A stretch of DNA of 33,401 nt from Clostridia bacterium (GTDB taxonomy: Bacteria; Bacillota; Clostridia; Christensenellales; Borkfalkiaceae), in assembly GCA_017624285.1 (NCBI GenBank), contig JAGANI010000012.1, positions 1 through 33,401 on the forward strand, written 5' to 3'. A model generated the notes under the pieces. The model saw only the letters and a list, made by a program, of their open reading frames with translations, was not told where the DNA came from and made no database searches. Below, one piece after another: positions 1 to 7,270 of this stretch. The translations under genes and the position numbers were made by a program. Every line of letters begins with the position of its first letter. The first letter of the stretch is position 1.

Positions 1-26
1 CCCTATAAAATAAAAATTAAGGAGAA

Positions 27-302
27 TTGAATTATAAGGAATTAAATTTAAGAGAAGAAAAATTAAATAATGAAGTGGAAAATCAAGGTTGCTACAAAGC
101 CCAAAACGTGGAGAAAATCGACAAGTCAAAAATAAATATGGAGGTGTTAAATAAGATTATCGCGTTTAAGATGTTAGAGATTATGCGTGATAACGAAATG
201 ATTGACGAGCGAGAATACGCTAAAATTGAAAAGAAGCGTACTCAGTTTGGGGAAAGTGTAGTAAAGCAAAATAAATTATTCAAAGGAGGCGATTTAACTT
301 GA
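27..302 (+). CDS. Small SHOCT-like protein upstream of recombinase
   Basis: This is a 91-residue charged protein with no membrane segment or signal peptide. The C-terminal half (about residues 40-75) reads as two short helices with the pattern LEIMRDNEMIDEREYAKIEK. That resembles the short SHOCT-type domain (helix, 'G/D-x-I-[ST/D]-E-x-E-[YF]', helix) often encoded just before large serine recombinases in clostridial mobile elements. The TTG start sits only 2 nt after AAGGAG (19-24), so a later start is possible. The stop TGA overlaps the TTG start of the recombinase by 4 nt, which implies translational coupling. The function is not known; a role as a recombinase accessory or directionality factor is only inferred from the coupling. 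The gene lies at the window edge, so its promoter is not visible. Confidence 0.6.
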   Translation: MNYKELNLREEKLNNEVENQGCYKAQNVEKIDKSKINMEVLNKIIAFKMLEIMRDNEMIDEREYAKIEKKRTQFGESVVKQNKLFKGGDLT

Positions 303-2074
303 TTGAAAACGGAATGGTAATGCCCACTAACGTTAATTTTAACAGGGCAAGGCAAAGAAGAGTGGTTTTCTACGGACGAGTAAGCACGGAACACGAAGCG
401 CAACTTTCGGCGTTAGAAAATCAAATGCAATGGTACGACGACGTGGCGGATAGAAACCCGAATTGGTATGTTATTAAGAAATATATCGACGAAGGGATTA
501 CGGGAACGCAAGCGAAAAAGCGACCTGCATTTTTAAGGATGATACAAGACGCTAAACAAAAGAAGTTCGATTTAATCGTAACGAGAGAAGTGTGTAGATT
601 TGCAAGAAACACGGTTGATACGCTTGTGGTTACGAGAGAGTTGAAAGAGTACGGTATTGAAGTCTATTTCGTAGAAGACAATATTTGGACGATGGACGGA
701 GACGGCGAACTAAGGCTTACGATTATGGCAACGCTTGCGCAAGAAGAAAGTAGAAAAATTTCCGAGCGTGTGCGCGCGGGGCAAAAAATCAGTAGAGACA
801 AGGGCGTTTTGTATGGAAGTGGCAATATTCTTGGTTATGATAGAGACAAGGCAAAAGGAACTTACGTAATCAACGAAGAACAAGCCGAAACGGTGCGTAT
901 GATTTACGATATGTATTCGGCGGGCAAAGGAATATCTCAAATTCGTGACGAGATGATACGACGTAAAAGAAAAGATAGTTCGGGGTTAGTTAGATGGGAG
1001 AACGCGAAAGTATCACGAGTACTACATAACTCAACCTATAAAGGCTATCCTGCGTACTTAAAATCACGAAGAAATAATTTCCTTGACCAAAAAATTATTA
1101 TAAACCGTGACGAAGATACCTATCTTTACGTAAAAGGCGATTTTGAGCCGATTATATCCGAAGAGCAATGGGATAGATGCAAGCAAATAAGAGAGCAACG
1201 TACAAGATATAGTAAATTCCGTACGGAAAACGGGGAAGTTCTTCACAAAACGGGCATTCACGAAAGTAGCGACGTTTGGACGAAGAAATTAAAATGTAGA
1301 TGCGGTTATAAAATGCGCAAAAACAAATGGCGCAAAAATAAAAACGGCGAAGTCATCTATGGATATAAATGCTATAACCAACTTAACTATGGTTCTAAGG
1401 ATATTAGAATTGAAGCAGGGATTGACGATTCAAAAAGTTGTAATCTTAGAGAAATATGCGATTGGAAATTAGAAATGATGGCAAGGCATATTTTTGCAGG
1501 GTTATGGGGTAACAAGAAAGATATTCTAAATAACGTGTCGTCTTTATATCAAATCGGTGTGTTTCAAGAATATCAAAAAGCGGCGGAAATTAAGGCAACG
1601 GTTGATAAAGAGATAGCAAAGTTAGACGAAAAACTAAAACGCTTAACTCGTATGCGCTTGGAAGACGAAATCCCGAAAGAATCTTACTTAGAACTCAAAA
1701 AGGAAATTGAGCAAGAGAAAATCGAACTTATAAACAAAAGGCGTATTCTTGACGCGGGTATGGTTCCAAACGAAGACGGGGAAGAAGATCCTGCTAAAAA
1801 GGTAGAAGATTTCCTATTATCAAAGATGGATTTTACCGAACACTACGTAGATAGAGAAGTGATTAAACAGTTCGTTCATACCATTGTTCCCGTAACGGAA
1901 ACGTGCTTTAATTGGTATATGAACTTTGACTTAATTGACGTGCCAAACGATATGAAAAAGTTGGTATGGGAATTTACGATTGATTATAAATCGGCAAGGT
2001 CTTATAGAAAGGAAAAAGACGGTATGCTTAGACCAAATCAATGGCAAGATTTGACGGTAAAGGTGTTTATATAA
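299..2074 (+). CDS. Large serine recombinase (site-specific integrase)
   Basis: This 591-residue protein has the normal length and order of a large serine recombinase. The N-terminal resolvase domain (about 20-165) has the catalytic serine in YGRVST (Ser29) and the arginine cluster TREVCRFARN (about 95-104). The recombinase domain (about 175-300) opens with GYDRDKAKGTYVINEEQ. A zinc-ribbon region (about 332-381) has CRCG and later cysteines at YKCYN and KSC. A charged coiled-coil segment (about 425-475) and a C-terminal tail follow. Such enzymes integrate and excise phages and conjugative or mobilizable elements by cutting attP and attB with a phosphoserine intermediate. The TTG start is supported by AAAGGAGG at 282-289 (9 nt spacing); it overlaps the preceding stop. 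No other element genes are in the window, so this is probably the recombinase end of an integrated element whose body lies to the left, or a remnant. The catalytic residues look intact. Confidence 0.95.
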   Translation: MIENGMVMPTNVNFNRARQRRVVFYGRVSTEHEAQLSALENQMQWYDDVADRNPNWYVIKKYIDEGITGTQAKKRPAFLRMIQDAKQKKFDLIVTREVCRFARNTVDTLVVTRELKEYGIEVYFVEDNIWTMDGDGELRLTIMATLAQEESRKISERVRAGQKISRDKGVLYGSGNILGYDRDKAKGTYVINEEQAETVRMIYDMYSAGKGISQIRDEMIRRKRKDSSGLVRWENAKVSRVLHNSTYKGYPAYLKSRRNNFLDQKIIINRDEDTYLYVKGDFEPIISEEQWDRCKQIREQRTRYSKFRTENGEVLHKTGIHESSDVWTKKLKCRCGYKMRKNKWRKNKNGEVIYGYKCYNQLNYGSKDIRIEAGIDDSKSCNLREICDWKLEMMARHIFAGLWGNKKDILNNVSSLYQIGVFQEYQKAAEIKATVDKEIAKLDEKLKRLTRMRLEDEIPKESYLELKKEIEQEKIELINKRRILDAGMVPNEDGEEDPAKKVEDFLLSKMDFTEHYVDREVIKQFVHTIVPVTETCFNWYMNFDLIDVPNDMKKLVWEFTIDYKSARSYRKEKDGMLRPNQWQDLTVKVFI

Positions 2075-2081
2075 CATAAGA

Positions 2082-2315
2082 ATGATAGGGGAAAAACTTA
2101 AAAAAATTAAAATTGAATACAACCGCTACGGCGGAAAAATATATGGATAACAGTATCGTGATAACAGCCTAATATTAAACGGGCAATTTGTCGCTAAGGG
2201 CAATAGATAACGAGCACAAGCAAATATCAAAAACCCCCGCGATATTGACGATAAAATTGAACAAGTAGTAGGCAAAGCAGTTGACAAGGTAAAGGGCTGG
2301 TTCAAAAAGAAATAA
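2082..2315 (+). pseudogene. Decayed 78-codon ORF with two in-frame TAA stops
   Basis: Reading from ATG 2082 in one frame gives a protein-like sequence interrupted only by TAA at 2148-2150 and 2208-2210, and it ends at TAA 2313-2315. The middle reads QYRDNSLILNGQFVAKGNR and the end reads DIDDKIEQVVGKAVDKVKGW followed by FKKK. The composition (amphipathic lysine-rich C-terminus) looks like real coding sequence. Each stop would become Tyr by a single third-base change. It starts 8 nt after the recombinase stop but has no convincing ribosome binding site. I do not recognise the family. It is probably a small cargo gene of the element, inactivated by point mutations; a chance open frame is the alternative. 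Confidence 0.4.
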
Positions 2316-2324
2316 TTTTTAAAA

Positions 2325-2436
2325 GCGTATAAACTTCGTTGTAGGTCGTTTACTGCTTTTGCTTTACAATCTCGATGACCAAAAGGTCTATCTCGTCTGT
2401 AAATCAAAGCGAGCCTACTACAACTCGTTTCTACGC
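2325..2436. repeat. Hairpin repeat, copy 1 (112 nt)
   Basis: This is an imperfect palindrome with several paired blocks. GCGTA-x-AAAC (2325-2334) pairs with GTTT-x-TACGC at the right end. GTTGTAG pairs with CTACAAC, TTTACA with TGTAAA, and GATGACC with GGTCTATC around a short AAAA loop. The same design, with different bases in the arms, recurs at 2450-2560. Nothing in it looks coding. Confidence 0.85.
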
Positions 2437-2449
2437 TCTTAAAATAAAA

Positions 2450-2560
2450 GCGTATAAACTTCGTTATCCTGCGTTACTGTTTTGCGTTTTAACTTCGATA
2501 ACCAACAAGGTTTATCTCATCTAAAACGCTTCACGAGCCTTGGTTAACTCGTTTCTACGC
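2450..2560. repeat. Hairpin repeat, copy 2 (111 nt)
   Basis: This copy shares both termini with copy 1 (GCGTATAAACTTCGTT on the left, CTCGTTTCTACGCTCTT on the right). The inner arms differ in a pairing-preserving way. GTTATCC faces GGTTAAC, GCGTTTTA faces TAAAACGC (perfect 8 bp), and GATAACC faces GGTTTATC around an AACAA loop. The spacer from copy 1 is 13 nt. Confidence 0.85.
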
Positions 2561-2590
2561 TCTTAAAACAATTCAACAATCAATAAAAAC

Positions 2591-2618
2591 AAGGACTTCA
2601 GTTAGAAGTCCTTTTTTT
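2591..2618 (+). terminator. Intrinsic terminator between repeat copies 2 and 3
   Basis: A perfect 9-bp stem AAGGACTTC/GAAGTCCTT with a 5-nt loop is followed by seven T's. It would stop transcription from the recombinase side. Confidence 0.85.
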
Positions 2619-2621
2619 AGT

Positions 2622-2737
2622 AGTAAATAAACTTCGTTATCCTGCGTTACTGTTTTGCGTTTTAACTTCGATAACCAGCAGGGTTTATCTCATCTAAAAC
2701 GCTTCACGAGCCTTGGCTAACTTGTTCCCACACTTTT
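2622..2737. repeat. Hairpin repeat, copy 3 (diverged ends)
   Basis: The core, from TAAACTTCGTTATCC to CTTCACGAGCCTTGG, is nearly identical to copy 2, including the GCGTTTTA/TAAAACGC stem. The GGTTAAC arm has become GGCTAAC, and the outer GCGTA/TACGC stem is lost (AGTAAATAAAC on the left, GTTCCCACAC on the right). An intrinsic terminator separates it from copy 2. Confidence 0.8.
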
Positions 2738-2752
2738 AATACATATTAAAAT

Positions 2753-2778
2753 AAAAGGGCTTCAAACGAAGCCCTTTT
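2753..2778. terminator. Bidirectional terminator downstream of the AraC gene
   Basis: A perfect 11-bp stem AAAAGGGCTTC/GAAGCCCTTTT with a 4-nt loop is flanked by A- and T-rich ends. It lies 40 nt beyond the AraC stop on the minus strand and can also close the repeat region on the plus strand. Confidence 0.85.
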
Positions 2779-2817
2779 ATTATTGTATTTTATTTATGCA
2801 TATTTAAATAGTTTAAA

Positions 2818-3684
2818 TTATATGTTTGATTTTGTGTATGAATATTTATTTTTATATTCTATAGGGGACATGCCGACGTGCTTTTTAAATAGTCTACTAA
2901 AATATAATGGGTTATCGTATCCTACTGCATAAGACGTTTCCGTAACATTATAGTCGGAGTTTTCTAATAAAGTTTTAGCGTTTGCAATCCTTAGTGCAAC
3001 TATATATTGCATAGGTGTTTGTTTTACCACTTGTTTAAACTTTTTTATCAACCAACAGGGGGTAATATTTAAGCTTTCAGCATATTCGTTTATATTTATA
3101 TTGTTTGCGTAATTTTCATTAAAATATCTTACAGATTTTTCCACTTCGTCAAGCATAGACCTTTGTTGATTACGCTCTTCTAAAATATTTCTATTAATTA
3201 AAATAAACAGTTCGGTTAAAAGTAGGGGTAAAAGTTCTTTGTAATTGCTTCGTCTAAGTTGTAATTCTCTAATAATAAGTTCAAAAATGTAATTATAGTC
3301 GTGTGATATTCCTCCAAAAAACACGTTTTTATCTTTTGGAAAGTTATATCTATCAAGTAACTTATCTACGTCATAGCCCGTAAAGTGTACCCAAAAAACC
3401 TCGCATTTATCACTTGGATAGTAAAAGTATGATTGAAAGTCATACGGTCGGTATAGCACCATTTCACCTTTATTTACGTATCGCTCGCACCCTTCTATTA
3501 TAAATTTACCACGACCTTCTGCGACGTACAATAATTGATAGTCGCGCCTACCTTTTGGTCGATTAGTTTTTATTACAGGGCCGTTTGTTATACGGTAATA
3601 CCCACAACTTGTTACCATTAAAGGTTTTGTTAAATCTTTTACTACTGCTTCCGAGTTATATAAATATGCCCTATTAAAATACAT
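2818..3684 (-). CDS. AraC-family transcriptional regulator
   Basis: This 288-residue protein has a classic two-part layout. The N-terminal cupin-like ligand-binding domain (about residues 40-150) contains RRDYQLLYVAEGRGKFIIEG and the KGEMVLYRPYDF turn. The C-terminal double helix-turn-helix (about 185-285) has INEYAESLNITPCWLIKKFK and the signature GYDNPLYFSRLFKKHVGMSP. Proteins of this type sense sugars or glycosides in the cytoplasm and control adjacent transport genes. The gene is divergent from a GPH-family sugar transporter, which is the most likely target. The start is well placed, with AAGGGGG at 3690-3696 upstream of ATG 3684. The inducer cannot be read from the sequence. Confidence 0.93.
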   Translation of the reverse strand: MYFNRAYLYNSEAVVKDLTKPLMVTSCGYYRITNGPVIKTNRPKGRRDYQLLYVAEGRGKFIIEGCERYVNKGEMVLYRPYDFQSYFYYPSDKCEVFWVHFTGYDVDKLLDRYNFPKDKNVFFGGISHDYNYIFELIIRELQLRRSNYKELLPLLLTELFILINRNILEERNQQRSMLDEVEKSVRYFNENYANNININEYAESLNITPCWLIKKFKQVVKQTPMQYIVALRIANAKTLLENSDYNVTETSYAVGYDNPLYFSRLFKKHVGMSPIEYKNKYSYTKSNI

Positions 3685-3701
3685 AAATACCCCCTTAAAC
3701 T

Positions 3702-3736
3702 AATTGTATTATACATCAATACAATTTATTTTTCAA
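3702..3736 (-). promoter_or_regulatory. AraC-gene promoter with palindromic operator
   Basis: On the minus strand, TTGAAA (3731-3736) and TATAAT (3708-3713) are separated by 17 bp. A perfect 9-7-9 inverted repeat, AATTGTATT (3702-3710) and AATACAATT (3718-3726), covers the -10 box. This suggests repression or autoregulation at this site. Confidence 0.7.
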
Positions 3737-3790
3737 TAGCAAAGTTTAATTTTGTGTATATTTAAGCAAATTATATATATTAAAAAAATC

Positions 3791-3828
3791 TTGAAAACCT
3801 ACACTTTTATATGCTAAAATAAAGGTGT
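3791..3828 (+). promoter_or_regulatory. Transporter promoter and inverted-repeat operator
   Basis: TTGAAA (3791-3796), an 18-bp spacer and TAAAAT (3815-3820), with an upstream TGC, form a good sigma-A promoter. An inverted repeat ACACTTTTAT (3801-3810) / ATAAAGGTGT (3819-3828), matching at 9 of 10 positions, spans the spacer and -10. It is a candidate operator distinct in sequence from the one at 3702-3726. Confidence 0.7.
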
Positions 3829-3865
3829 AAATCATTTTTATTCATTATTGATAAGGGGGACAATG

Positions 3866-5224
3866 ATGGAAAAGAAATATTTAAAATGGTACAATAAAAT
3901 AGGTTACGGCTCAGGTGACGTTGCAGGCAACTGCGTATATGCATTACTTACAGCGTTTATGATGATTTACCTAACAGATACTGTTGGGCTAAATATGGGT
4001 ATCGTGAGTACGTTGATTGCGGTATCAAAAATCTTTGATGGTGTATCAGATTTTTTCTTTGGAAGGATGATTGATAAAACGAAAACAAAAATGGGTAAAG
4101 CTCGTCCATGGATGCTTTGGCCATATATTGGTTGTGCTATCTGTTTAGTGGCTTGTTTTGCTATTCCTATGAGTTGGGGAGATATCGCTCAATATATTTT
4201 CTTCTTTATTGCTTACACGCTTCTTAACGCAGTGTTTTTTACGGCAAACAATATAGCCTACGCGTCGTTGATTGCGCTTATCACAAAAAATACAACCGAA
4301 AGGGTTCAGCTAGGTTCTTTCCGCTATGTATTTGCTTTTGCTACAAAGATATTTATTGAAGCAATTACAATTTTTGCTGTAACATGGCTTGGTGGCGGTG
4401 CTATGGGTTGGCGAAACATCGCTATCATTTACGCTATTATTGGCCTTATTGTAAACACTATTTCAGTTTTTTCGGTTAAAGAACTTCCAGATGAAGATGA
4501 ATCCACTCCAGAAGAAATTGAACCTAAAGAAAGATTAACGTTTTTAAAATCTTTCAAACTTTTACTTAAAAATAAGTATTATTTAATCATTTGTGCTACC
4601 TATATTTTAACACAAATATACGCTTCGCTTATTGGCATGGGGACGTATTATTCAAAATATATTCTTGGCGACGAGGGCGTGTTTAGTTCACTTTCTCTCG
4701 CAATTAATATCACTATGGTCGTGGCTTTACTTGTACTCCCATTGGTTATTAAAAAAATGGGTGGCATGTATAAAATTAATTTACTAGGTTATATAGTCGC
4801 TACTGTTGGTAGGGTTGGCGTTATGGTTGCAGGGTATATGGGTAGTATACCACTTATGCTTGTTTTTACAGCTGTATCTACTCTTGGTATTGCACCATTA
4901 CAAGGGGATATGAACGCTCTTATTGCTTCTTGTTCTGAATACACTACTCTAACCACTGGCCACCGTATTGACGGCATGATGTTCTCCTGCTCATCGCTTG
5001 GTATTAAGATTGGCGGTGCTTTTGGTACTGCTATTTGTGGGTGGCTTCTTGATGCAACAGGTTTTGTTGAAAACGTCGCTCAAAACGCAGCAACTACTGG
5101 TATGCTTAATTTCTTATACTTGTGGGCACCGATTATTATTTGTGGCGTGGTGTTTTTACTAATCTCTTTCCTTAAGGTGGAAAAAGCCAATAAAAGGTTA
5201 AAAGAAGTTTCTATTAATAATTAA
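3866..5224 (+). CDS. GPH-family glycoside:cation symporter (MelB/YicJ type)
   Basis: This integral membrane protein of about 452 residues has roughly 12 hydrophobic segments. It opens with the family hallmark KIGYGSGDVAGN, followed by LTDTVGLN and SKIFDGVSDFFFGRMIDKTK. The conserved aspartates and the KxRPW loop (GKARPWMLW) are those of the glycoside-pentoside-hexuronide cation symporters. The likely role is uptake of a glycoside or oligosaccharide with Na+ or H+. The start is taken at ATG 3866, 6 nt after AAGGGGG (3853-3859). ATG 3863 directly before it is possible, while an upstream TTG at 3848 overlaps the ribosome site and is unlikely. It is divergent from the AraC regulator and ends in a terminator, so it is monocistronic. 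The substrate is not resolvable from sequence. Confidence 0.93.
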   Translation: MEKKYLKWYNKIGYGSGDVAGNCVYALLTAFMMIYLTDTVGLNMGIVSTLIAVSKIFDGVSDFFFGRMIDKTKTKMGKARPWMLWPYIGCAICLVACFAIPMSWGDIAQYIFFFIAYTLLNAVFFTANNIAYASLIALITKNTTERVQLGSFRYVFAFATKIFIEAITIFAVTWLGGGAMGWRNIAIIYAIIGLIVNTISVFSVKELPDEDESTPEEIEPKERLTFLKSFKLLLKNKYYLIICATYILTQIYASLIGMGTYYSKYILGDEGVFSSLSLAINITMVVALLVLPLVIKKMGGMYKINLLGYIVATVGRVGVMVAGYMGSIPLMLVFTAVSTLGIAPLQGDMNALIASCSEYTTLTTGHRIDGMMFSCSSLGIKIGGAFGTAICGWLLDATGFVENVAQNAATTGMLNFLYLWAPIIICGVVFLLISFLKVEKANKRLKEVSINN

Positions 5225-5226
5225 AT

Positions 5227-5255
5227 AAAAGGCTTGCTACGGCAAGCCTTTTTTT
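5227..5255 (+). terminator. Intrinsic terminator of the GPH transporter gene
   Basis: The stem AAAAGGCTTGC/GCAAGCCTTTT (11 bp, loop TACG) is followed by T's and starts 2 nt after the stop codon. Confidence 0.9.
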
Positions 5256-5304
5256 GTGCATAAAATCATTCGTGCATAAAATTATTTGCGTATAAAATTT
5301 ATTT
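5256..5304. repeat. Three short tandem repeats (16-17 bp)
   Basis: The unit GTGCATAAAAT plus 5 nt is present at 5256-5271 and 5272-5287. A degenerate third copy, GCGTATAAAAT plus 6 nt, is at 5288-5304. The copies are AT-rich and directly abutting. There is no evident function. Confidence 0.6.
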
Positions 5305-5336
5305 GTGGAGATTTTGTTTATTAAATCATTATAATA

Positions 5337-5366
5337 TTGACATTATAAAGTAAAGGTTTTTATAAA
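5337..5366 (+). promoter_or_regulatory. Orphan sigma-A-like promoter
   Basis: TTGACA (5337-5342), an 18-bp spacer and TATAAA (5361-5366) are followed by a Shine-Dalgarno-like AAGGGG (5371-5376). After it there is only a 10-codon frame (GTG TTT GTC to TAA). It points into the 3' end of the convergent beta-helix gene. It could be a relic of a lost gene or an antisense start. Confidence 0.3.
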
Positions 5367-5427
5367 AAACAAGGGGTGTTTGTCATAAAACTTATCTACT
5401 ATCTATAAGTGTGGGCTAAATCCCCTT
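5360..5427 (-). terminator. Possible composite terminator of the beta-helix gene
   Basis: On the minus strand, AAGGGG and CCCCTT (5422-5427 and 5371-5376) enclose an inner hairpin ACTTAT/ATAAGT. They are followed by a T tract (GTTTTTTAT). The loop is long, so the call is weak. Confidence 0.35.
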
Positions 5428-6987
5428 TATATTTCGGCAATTAGATAATAATATAGGTTGTTCATTTTCTTTAGGGAATAAATTATCTTGGATGCTTACG
5501 TTGTCGGTAGCGTGCAACTCTATACAATGGTTGGTGGCGCGCTCAAAAACGTTGTTTTCAATACGAATATTTTTATGCAAACCAAAAACCGACGGATTAT
5601 TGCCACGGTGGTGGGTTGTGTGTAAAGCAATCGTTGAGGTATTAACGGCAAAACCATTTTTTACAAAGTGGTTGTGGTGGATATAAAGCCCGTCAATAGG
5701 ACCGACTTCGTACCAATAATCTAAATCGGGTGATGCCTTAATAGCGCTATCCGTTTGTCCAAAAAACGTACAGTTTTTAATTTCTACGTTGTTCGTTTGT
5801 AACAAAAATGCGCGCGCTCGTGTGTTCTTGATAGTGCAATTGTCGATTTCGCAAGATGCTGTGTAGGCTGTGTTTTGCAAAATATAACCGTCTTTAATTT
5901 CACCTAATAATCCGTTAAAACTTGCTACGCCGTCCAAAAACTCCGTTACGGTAAATTGACCTTTATAAGTTGTTTTTTGTGGGTCGTAAAAATATATAAT
6001 ATCCCCAGCACGACACCAGTCTGGTGGCAATAAACCGTCTGGACGTTTTTTACAATAGTTGCATTTTATACGACTATTTTTAATATCGACAGACGTTGCA
6101 GTAACGGCTGTAGAGTGGATGTTTAAAGCATCGTCGCCCAAACCTTCAAAAATGCTATTTTTTAATACAAGTTTGCCAGTAAGCCCGGTAACGTGCAAGC
6201 CGTCGCAATTGCACGACATAAGAGTTCCGTCGCCATCACGTTTAATCATACGTAGTCCGTCTATCGTAAGATTGTGGCAACGTGTTAGCACCATAACGCC
6301 CATACCGGGGGTAGAATAAATAGTGATATTATTCAATAGCGTATCGTCAGCGTTTTTTAAGGTGATGGCGCTTGACCCGTAAACGGTGTGTCTAATACAA
6401 ACTTTAGCGCCTAGTCTTGCTCGTTTTGGAGAATTGTTGTTTATAGGGAATTTAACCTTAAAAAGGTTATCGCCTAAATAATCGTAATCTGCGCTAGCAT
6501 AGGTGTTTGCAAGCAAAATTTCGTTTTGGATAAGGGTTACGATATTAGGGTCGTGGTGTAACGCGTATAGGTGCACTAGGTTGTCGGTAGAATTTTCTTC
6601 ATCAACCGACGTGATTGCCATCAGTACTTCGTCGCCACGTATAGAGAATTTTTTGTCCACACGCAATAGTAAGGCGTTTTCTTCTAAAATTATTTTTTCA
6701 ACAATTGCCGTAACGTTTGCGGGAATATTTGTTTGCAGGGTAAAGTTTTTTAACACTATGTTTTTACAGTTTTCTACCAAAAAGGCATCTGCGCTTTTTT
6801 GATAGTCGTCATTATTCATGTATAGCGTGATTATTTGAGCCCCGTTACCGTTTAACGTGATGTTGTTTTTATTACGTATTACAATGCGACGAGAAAGGAA
6901 ATATTCCTTATTTTCTAAACGGCAAACCCCACCGTTTGGCGTGGCGTTGATAAGTGATTCTAACTCTTTTGCGTGACAAAATTGCAT
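5416..6987 (-). CDS. Right-handed parallel beta-helix protein, GH110-like
   Basis: This 523-residue protein is rich in repeating rungs such as NIVLKNFTL, NLTIDGLRM and NVEIKNCTFF, typical of right-handed beta-helix carbohydrate-active enzymes. The segments CNCDGLHVTG (about 259-268) and EGLGDDALNIHS (about 281-292) match the style of the acidic active-site region of alpha-1,3-galactosidase-like GH110 proteins. Asp285-Asp286 are candidate catalytic residues. There is no signal peptide, so it would act in the cytoplasm, consistent with import of a glycan by the neighbouring GPH transporter. The gene is convergent with that transporter and has its own promoter. The family assignment is by motif reading; another beta-helix family (pectate lyase-like or GH28-like) is the alternative. 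Confidence 0.65.
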   Translation of the reverse strand: MQFCHAKELESLINATPNGGVCRLENKEYFLSRRIVIRNKNNITLNGNGAQIITLYMNNDDYQKSADAFLVENCKNIVLKNFTLQTNIPANVTAIVEKIILEENALLLRVDKKFSIRGDEVLMAITSVDEENSTDNLVHLYALHHDPNIVTLIQNEILLANTYASADYDYLGDNLFKVKFPINNNSPKRARLGAKVCIRHTVYGSSAITLKNADDTLLNNITIYSTPGMGVMVLTRCHNLTIDGLRMIKRDGDGTLMSCNCDGLHVTGLTGKLVLKNSIFEGLGDDALNIHSTAVTATSVDIKNSRIKCNYCKKRPDGLLPPDWCRAGDIIYFYDPQKTTYKGQFTVTEFLDGVASFNGLLGEIKDGYILQNTAYTASCEIDNCTIKNTRARAFLLQTNNVEIKNCTFFGQTDSAIKASPDLDYWYEVGPIDGLYIHHNHFVKNGFAVNTSTIALHTTHHRGNNPSVFGLHKNIRIENNVFERATNHCIELHATDNVSIQDNLFPKENEQPILLSNCRNIKGI

Positions 6988-7035
6988 AAATAATATCCTA
7001 AATTTTTTGTGAAAATTTTACTTTATAGTGTGATT

Positions 7036-7087
7036 ATTATAGTATTTTTAGATTTGCGTTGTCAATAGGATTTTAAAAATTCTATTG
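7036..7087 (-). promoter_or_regulatory. Promoter and palindromic operator of the beta-helix gene
   Basis: On the minus strand, TTGACA (7060-7065), an 18-bp spacer and TATAAT (7036-7041) form a strong promoter. A 25-nt near-palindrome (7063-7087, arms CAATAG/CTATTG and ATTTT/AAAAT) overlaps the -35 box, as a repressor site would. Confidence 0.65.
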
Positions 7088-7235
7088 GTTAGTTTTATAA
7101 ATATAAAATAGACGTAATATAGCGTTTTTTATAATATAAATATTGTATTTATGCTTGCTATAAATTTTATTAACAAATAATTTTAATCAAGATAAAATCT
7201 TTATAATGGACATACAAAAAATTTTAAAAATTGCA

Positions 7236-7252
7236 TAGTATTAAATATACTA
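7236..7252. promoter_or_regulatory. Inverted repeat upstream of alr
   Basis: TAGTAT and ATACTA, spaced by 5 nt, form a perfect 6-5-6 inverted repeat 18 nt before the alr start. A TATAAT at 7202-7207 is the best -10 candidate for alr, but no good -35 accompanies it. The rest of the 6988-7270 gap is AT-rich with nothing else recognised. Confidence 0.35.
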
Positions 7253-7270
7253 AAAAGTTGGGGGATAGTT

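Noticed and set aside
2148..2210. TAA read as an amino acid (genetic-code change) in the ORF at 2082-2315
   Set aside because: All other genes in the window use TAA as a normal terminator, so point-mutation decay is simpler.
2325..2737. Integron attC sites (repeated ~110-nt palindromes near a recombinase)
   Set aside because: The ends lack the RYYYAAC and GTTRRRY core sites, there are no cassette ORFs between copies, and the recombinase is a serine, not a tyrosine, enzyme.
2325..2737. CRISPR array
   Set aside because: The repeats are long hairpins, only three in number, with unequal spacing (13 and about 60 nt) and no cas genes.
5256..5304. Mobile-element scar or iteron set
   Set aside because: Only three short AT-rich copies directly after a terminator; no replication or transposition gene nearby.
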